Source: Lutraria lutraria
Taxonomy: Eukaryota; Mollusca; Bivalvia; Venerida; Mactridae
DNA: 64,000 bases
Assembly: GCA_964023205.1 (NCBI GenBank)
Contig: OZ026835.1
Location: forward strand, 2,993,053 to 3,057,052
Direction of reading: 5' to 3'
The notes beneath the pieces were generated by a model. That model saw only the letters and a list, made by a program, of their open reading frames with translations, did not search any database and was not told where the DNA came from. Shown piece by piece: positions 57,561 to 64,000 of the stretch. Both the position numbers and the translations under genes were made by a program. The first letter of the stretch is position 1. Each line of letters starts with the position of its first letter.

Positions 57561-59644
57561 TTGTCATCTACTTGTATTCAAATTTTTAAATATGTGTGGA
57601 ACCAGTCTGCTTTAATTTCAAATTATATTTTTCCGTTGTAAATCAGAAAACGCAAGTCAAAATTAAATTCTAAAACCCAATATTGAGATACGGTTTGAAG
57701 TGGAGTAATGTTCGGATGTTAAAGAAATTAAACACTAATAAACTAAGATGAAACTACTATTTACCTCTAGCACAATGAGTTAACACATAATACATTGACT
57801 TACGAAGACGTCATCCTGACATATCAATAACTAGCAATATAGTTAAATTAAACCCATCAATAACACTGTTAACTCCGTATATTTTATAAATATCACATCC
57901 CACAGAGGGTGATAGAACGTAATATTCACCCGAGACAAGTTATGTCGACCGAGGCGTTAGCCGAGGTTGACATTACCTTTTCAAGGGTGGACATTACGTT
58001 CTATCACCCTCTGTGGGATGTGATATTCATTTTATTTTACCGAACAAAATAATAATTAAGAAAGACAAGAATGCAACAAACACGGTAACAAGTATACGGT
58101 TCTTTGCAACGAAGCGTATACGAAGTTAATTTCACTGTCTAATTGTCTTCTGCTAAACCGGATGTCAAATAATGAGTGGATTTTGATAATCGCTTAAAGC
58201 GTCTAAGATATGGAACATATTTTACTAAAACTAAGACTAAAACTCTGTATCCATTAATTAATATCGATTCAGTGCGTGAGGGCAGGTTCGTTATGGCTAG
58301 CGGGCCGAAATGTAATTTCACAGGGTAACATAACGGATTCTCACCCTCTGACGTCACATAAGACCGTATAGTAAATAAGTCACATGAGGTATAATAAGAT
58401 AAAAAAGTTCACATATTATATGGTTTGCCGGGATATACTGTATTGTCACCTGTAGGTAGGAGTCGCCATATGATCTCAATATGTGTCGGTGCGAAGTTAA
58501 ACCAAACAAAACAAACAAACAAACACACTATGAGACTGTATCAATATTTCAAACGTATCCAAAATAATGTTCATCCGAACATAGGTAATATTGACACATA
58601 TGTATATCTGGTCCAGAAAACTGTTTCTGCTTCATATAATACAAAATGATATTCACGCAATAAAAACTGTCACTGAATTCACGTAAACTTACATGGTTGT
58701 AGTAAAAATAAACACCATAAGTATTTTTCTGAAGTAAGTTGAACAACAACATGAGCGGCCATTACAGTTTTATCCTGTATCACGTGGTACAGAATAGAAC
58801 GATTTGGTTGGATATAAAAGTTGCGGGGCTCTAGAATTAAAGTTTAGCGTAAATAAGCGAGTTACGGGTTTGTGGAATTCGGATATACCTACTTATGGGG
58901 AGACATAGAAGCAGGTAAGTATGTACATTGTAAAGAGCTCATCGATATGAAAAAAATGATACCAAAATCTCAATATCGCCAAAAATTAAGTTACGGGGTT
59001 CCGGAAATAACCCAATGATGTCGCTATGACGTAGCATTAATTATGAGAGCGCGCGTTTGATTGGATTCCGGAATTTTCCGATGTATATCGAATGGGAATT
59101 GAACTAGGTTCAGAGTATTGACATGATCGGTAGCATTTTACACGCAGGGAACCAATACAGAATTTTAGAAAGCACGAGGTCTCAGCTTTCTGTTTGAATG
59201 TGAACAACTTTAAAACCTACGGACAAATTGACTAGTCGCCAGATACAGGAATGATTCGCCCACTCAATCACGTGGTATGGCAACGCGAAATCAATAAACA
59301 TTCCTGACGCTTCGTATCTGCCATGGATACAAATTTGAATTTCAGAAAGCGACAAGAAATACACAGACTGTATATACAGTAACCGAGAAGTAAAGATACT
59401 TTGAACAGGGATTCTGTATATTACAGTCCCTGGGATTCTTAAAATTTAGATGACTGATAAGGATTCACTGAACACTGCGTAAGATCGGTCTTAATTTGAT
59501 AACGTACAATACTCTTTTAGGATTTCTGCCACAGTTACATGTAAAAATATTGGCATTAACAGACAATCATATAAACTGATATGGTAAAATTGTAATAAAT
59601 CATATTTGAAACACAAGCCAAAATTACCTGTATACATGTGTATG
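57561..59644. other. Largely anonymous region with a large palindrome
   Basis: Besides the palindrome at 57888-58027 I see no gene. A promoter-like arrangement exists at 58810-58930: GATATAAAAGTTGCGG, then ACATAGAAGCAG|GTAAGTATG as a possible first-exon donor. No reading frame supports it, so I do not call a gene. Confidence 0.35.
57888..58027. repeat. Large fold-back with ~43-bp arms
   Basis: AAATATCACATCCCACAGAG...ATTCACCC (57888-57931) is answered by GGGTGGACATTACG...GTGATATT (57985-58027), with only a few mismatches. The loop itself contains GTCGACC/GGTTGAC and GGCGTTAGCC dyads. A single transcript would form a long hairpin. Confidence 0.85.
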
Positions 59645-59988
59645 CACTCAAACCAACTTATAAACCGCCATCTGTATTACTGATATTATTGGATATACTT
59701 GTAATGTTGAAAGTATAAAGCAAAAACTATTTTTATTTCTGTAATGATATTGAAAGTTTATTAAATGCTTGTAATCGTTAATTAGACATTTTCTTTCAAA
59801 CAATTCATAATCGAAATTCATAATCGAAACTTGGAACGTACCTGTCTCATAGGAACGCCGGACCCCAACATTCCCACTGCTCTGCCTCTTCTACAGACTG
59901 CGGGTCATGTTTTGTGTTTTTATGATAGCGTATAGAAAACTTAGAAATTTCAGTTTACGAACTGGCGGTTTATAAGTTGGTTTTAGTG
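59645..59988. mobile_element. ~344-bp MITE with 26-bp inverted ends
   Basis: Left CACTCAAACCAACTTATAAA continuing CCGCCA (59645-59670); right TGGCGGTTTATAAGTTGGTT continuing TTAGTG (59963-59988). One mismatch. A TA lies next to the right end and two bases from the left end, so the exact boundary is open. No coding content. Confidence 0.7.
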
Positions 59989-60124
59989 TATATGAATTAA
60001 ACGGGTCCATATTGTAAAATTGTTGTCCATTTCAAGTAACTAAAGGTAACCACCAAATGTCCATTACTACTGCCTATATTTATATGTGTTCATAACGCAA
60101 CATCGATCACTCTTGCGTCCCATC

Positions 60125-60695
60125 TTCATTATACGCCCGAAGGGTCGTATTTTCTTATGACGCTGGTGTCTGTCCGTACACACCAGAAGGTATATGAGTC
60201 ACTTAGGGGTATAGGAGTCACTTTGTCGGTCCGTTGGTCGGTCGGTCTGTCCCAAAACTTGTCCGCACTGTATCTTATCTATGGGTTAAAGATTTATTAA
60301 TTGCTTGGTACATTTGTTCACCATCATTGGACGGTGTGTCATGCGAAAGAATTACGTCAGTATCTCCAAGGTCACACTTGGAGGTCAAAGGTAAAAAATG
60401 AGCTTGTACGGGCGCATAACTATGTCATTCATTGTGAGATTTTTTAATTGCTTGGTACATTTGTTCACCATCATGGGACGGTGTGTCATGCGCAAGAATT
60501 ACGCCAATATCTCCAAGGTCAATGTCACACTTGGAGGTCAGAGGTAAAAAATGAGCTTGTACGGGCCATAACTATGTCATTCATTGTGAGATTTTTTAAT
60601 TGCTTGGTACAGTTGTTCACCATCATGGGACGGTGTGTCATGCGAAAGAATTACGTCAATACCTCCAAGGTCAAGGTCACACTTGGAGTTCAAAG
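60125..60695 (+). repeat. Hairpin-led tandem repeat, truncated
   Basis: Begins with the dyad ATACGCCCGAAGGGTCGTAT and a GTCTGTCCGTAC tract, followed by three units of about 150 bp (TTAATTGCTTGGTACATTTG near 60299, 60447 and 60598). The last unit is cut by the TA element starting at 60699. Plan as in the other hairpin-ended families. Confidence 0.65.
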
Positions 60696-60698
60696 GTA

Positions 60699-62931
60699 AA
60701 TCAAAGTACTGAAAGTACTGTCGGACCTGATTTTTACCATACGAGGCAAAAGACAGAAATGTGTACCCACATCGTTCGAGCCCATACAAATATTTTTAAC
60801 ATTTCAACTTACGGACCGATTTTTAGCTCACCAGAGCACGAATGTGCTCAAGGTGAGCTTTTGTGTTCGCCCTGCGTCCATCGTGCGTCGTTACGTGGCG
60901 TCCATGTTTACTTAAAACAACATCTCCTCCTACACCGCTATGCCGATTGCAACCAAACTTTGCTGGAATGATCCTTGGGTGGTCCCCTTTCAAAGTTGTT
61001 CAAAAAATTAAATTTCATTAAAAACTCTGGTTGCTATGGCAACAAATAGAAAAAACTTTAAAAATCTTCTAGTCCGGAACCACAGGGCCTAGAGCTGAGA
61101 TTTTTGGTATGTAGCATTGTCTAATGGAACCCTACAAAGTTTGTTCAAATTATTCCCCTGGGGTCAAAATTGGCTCCGCCCCGGGGGTAACTTGATTTAT
61201 ATAGACTTATATAGGAAAATTTAAACCATCTTCTTCTCCGGAACCACATGGCCTAGAGCTAAGATATTTGGTATGTAGCATTCTCTAGTGGACCTCTACC
61301 AAGTTTGTTCAAATTATTGCCATAGGGTCAAAATTAGCCCTGCCCTGGGGTTAATTCTATTTTATATAGGAAAATTTAAAAAATCTTCTTCTCCGAAACC
61401 ACAAGGCCTAGAGCTAAGATATTTGGTATGTAGCATTGTCTAATGGACCTCTACCAAGTTTGTTCAAATTATTGCCCTAGGGTCAAAATTGGCCCCGCCC
61501 CGGGGGTCACTTGATATATTTAGACTTATATAGGAAAATTAAAAAAATCTTCTTCTCCGAAACCACAAGGCCTAGAGCTAAGATATTTGGTATGTAGCAT
61601 TCTCTAGTGGACCTCTACCAAGTTTGTTCAAATTATGGCCCCGGGGTCAAAATTAGCCCTGCCCTGGGGTTTATTCTATTTTATATAGGAACATTTAAAA
61701 AAAAACTCCTCCGAAACCACGAGGCCTAGAGCTAAGATATTTGGTATCTAGCTTTGTCTAATAGACCTCTTTTAAAAAACGGCCCAGATGGGTCACTTGA
61801 TCTCACTTGGACTCGTATAGAAAACTTCAACAATGTTAATCTCCAAATGACCTTTTCTCCTGGTGAGTATTTATAGGGCCATCATGGCCCTCTTGTTCAT
61901 TCATATTGTAATGCAGGTCATATGCATGTAGGTAAATGACATACGCTAGTGCTTTACTAGTCTCTTTGCTAAAATTTTAAAATGAAAAAAAACCTGATAT
62001 TGGAAAGTTTACTAATAAGCACATTAATTGAAGACAATTTAATTGCATTTAAAACTCTTTATTGTACACAAACTAGTGACCAACACTTCAGTAACCGTAA
62101 ATACAAACATTGATTCTTCTGGTTAACATCGTCGCATTGAACACAACCAGGGTCACTCAAATCAAAAAGGTCCTGACACAGTAGAGCAAGACCTATATGA
62201 GCTATAATTAACCCGATGTTGCATGAAATTCAGACGTGATTATGTAATTCTAAATAATCTGTCCGCTTTGTAACTCTATAAGCCTGCGAAGGATTTTGAA
62301 GAAACTTGACTCAAAAGACGTGCAGAGCGCATGTTTCGGAACGCTAAAAGTCAAGGTCGCACTTCGGGTCAAATATGACTTATTTCATGTCCGTTCTGTA
62401 TCCCTTTAAGCGTCTGAAATTCCGAAGTTACATTTTTTGTAAATGAAAACTCGCATATTTATGCACGAAAAGTACCCCAAAAGTAATGTTTCCACAGTAT
62501 CAAGTATACCTTCGGACGTATATTGCTCTGCCTTGCAGTGCCTCTGCCTAGTTTAATAATCTTGTCCAAGTCGAAGATTTCACGGCTGTTTGCATAATAT
62601 AAATACAGTTTTATCTGATTTGTCTCATTATATTCATATCCGTATCCTTGTGGCGTTTTAGCCTGTTTCTTCATATATAATTATTTTTATCATAAACAGA
62701 AGACATTAAAAATAAAAAAGATAACATCAGTAAATCAAAGCTCTGAAGGTTCTGATGTTTTTCGGAACTACAAATCAGTCAAAAGTTGATTTCTGTGTAG
62801 GGTGAGTTTTGAAAACGAACGATAGTTCGCGCATGAATTTAATGCAGACATAAGTACTACGAACGCTTTTCTACACCCGCTATGCAGTTGTTACAGTTGT
62901 TCCCGTTCCATGTGCTTTCAGTACTTTGATT
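60699..62931. mobile_element. TA-flanked AATCAAAGTACTG element with nested insertion
   Basis: Ends AATCAAAGTACTGAAAGTAC and inverse GTGCTTTCAGTACTTTGATT, with TA on both sides (60697-60698 and 62932-62933). About 1.16 kb remain without the Helitron2-like copy 60824-61896. A truncated relative lies at 5298-5784. No transposase; the frame at 62459-62674 is not recognised. Confidence 0.8.
60824..61896 (+). mobile_element. Helitron2/HINE-like element, five-unit copy
   Basis: Same termini as 26156-28407 (TAGCTCACCAGAGCACGAA; GGGCCATCATGGCCCTCTTGT) but only five internal units. Comparing host sequence with 5403-5420 shows the insertion took place between two T with no duplication: GATTTT^TCATT. 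Confidence 0.8.
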
Positions 62932-62933
62932 TA

Positions 62934-64000
62934 TGTTTCCCATCTGATCACCAAAAGTAGTTCAGCAATTAGCATAATATTATATATAGTTTACATTACC
63001 TGCCTCTTTGAATACTCAACTTATGCAGAAAGTAATATATCATACATGAAGACATGTTCGAAGAAGAAGGTTAAACGTTATAAGCATTAAATTAATCGAT
63101 TGAAACTTCCCGATGAATCACTTTTTTAAATATCTGGCTGACTCACTGAATTCTATGATGACTTCTATACGTTCACAATAGAAGCTAGGAACCAGACTAA
63201 ATTAGCATATACAGCACGAGAATTATGACGTCATCCTTCCTTGAAATGTGTGTACTGATAGTAATTAGTGTAGTAACCCGAGGGAGAGGATGGTTTTACG
63301 ACTGATTTGTATTGCTCGTTTACGATATTGCATATAGCCATATGATTTTGACTTAAATGCTCGTCATATTTGAATTTGTATTTAGCCATTGAATTGAAAT
63401 ATCGGAACTATATTCTTAGGCGGAAGTTAGGTTAATGGAAGCTGTTCGGTATGCAGGAAAAGTGAAAACTGAGCGATTTTTGAAATACGGTAATAACTTT
63501 ATTGTTCGTACCGAACAACAAAAATAGAACAAATCTAATACAGTGAAGTATAATTAGGAAATATAGGTATTTCACATATAAGTAGCAGCAAAATACCCAA
63601 AACTATCCGTGCTTCATGAGGGTTTAAATTAAGTGTGTGATAATTATTACAAAAATGTGTACAGTTTGCTTATACATGAAATATGATAAAGACTTGAAGT
63701 AAATCAATGTTAAAAGAACAAAATGAATCACTTATTGAATGCACAATGTACTGATCAACGTATTGTGTTACCAGATTTATTGCACGTTAGATGAGATAAC
63801 ATTGAGATGAAATAGGACGATCCATTTTGAATAACTCGGCCGATTCCGTATCTCCATCCGACGAATTAGACGTTGTCAATCGAGATGTACCGAATGATAT
63901 GTTGTGATTGAAGAATTATTAGTGTGTTCACAATCAAATGGTTTATTTAAGATTACATAACACGCGTTTGATGAATGTAACCGTTTAATTGTACATGGTT
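62934..64000. other. AT-rich sequence without recognisable gene
   Basis: No domain, exon with convincing splice sites or element terminus seen up to the window end. Confidence 0.45.

Noticed and set aside
58810..58930. Promoter and first exon
   Set aside because: A TATA-like box and a good donor exist but there is no reading frame or downstream exon to support them.

Overview
This is an AT-rich eukaryotic window, most likely from a bivalve mollusc. The evidence is the sequence style, not a search: dispersed repeats that open with AGCTCAC and close with a GGGCC/GGCCC hairpin plus CTCTTGT, spliced multi-copy gene remnants (SWIM/YqaJ nuclease, FLYWCH finger, DDE transposases), and no dense open reading frames. 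I find no intact single-copy host gene, no operon, no real tRNA or rRNA gene and no CRISPR array. Nearly all recognisable content is mobile-element sequence in several layers of nesting, with broken or exon-sized gene remnants between.

Layout. 0-10.3 kb: a minisatellite split by two nested elements with CAGGG ends (965-2086), a hAT/ZNF862-like finger ORF (4644-5054), and a 4.46-kb CAGGG-ended element (5826-10288) that contains spliced zinc-binding exons. 10-20.7 kb: remnants of a P-superfamily transposase, of an unclassified DGG/NPAE protein, of a THAP-type DDE_4 transposase split by a Helitron2-like repeat, of a FLYWCH gene and of a DnaQ-like exonuclease. 20.7-31.3 kb: YqaJ nuclease fragments, one split by a 2.25-kb tandem-repeat element, and a second near-identical copy of the 1.16-kb Helitron2-like element. 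31.6-41.6 kb: a jockey-like LINE remnant, a pogo-like TA element with long inverted ends, repeated OB-fold-like exons and two SWIM-YqaJ pseudogenes. 42-44 kb: a Tc1-like transposon with a single in-frame stop, carrying a TTAA-flanked MITE. 48.3-53.6 kb: a retrotransposon-like unit with 209-bp terminal direct repeats around one zinc finger-TatD nuclease gene. 54.4-57.5 kb: three mobile elements nested in one another. 60.1-62.9 kb: a TA element carrying another Helitron2-like copy, whose empty site survives at 5.4 kb.

How the parts work together. The nesting gives relative ages: each inserted element is younger than its host. The only recognisable enzymes are transposases, reverse transcriptase/RNase H, PD-(D/E)XK (YqaJ), DnaQ-like and TatD nucleases, and nearly all are disabled by frameshifts, stops or insertions. 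The most unusual object is the LTR-like TatD unit. It has repeats of equal length, a tRNA-Ser-like primer site, a purine tract and one captured-looking nuclease gene, but no reverse transcriptase or integrase. All reading was by eye; identities are approximate unless I say I counted.
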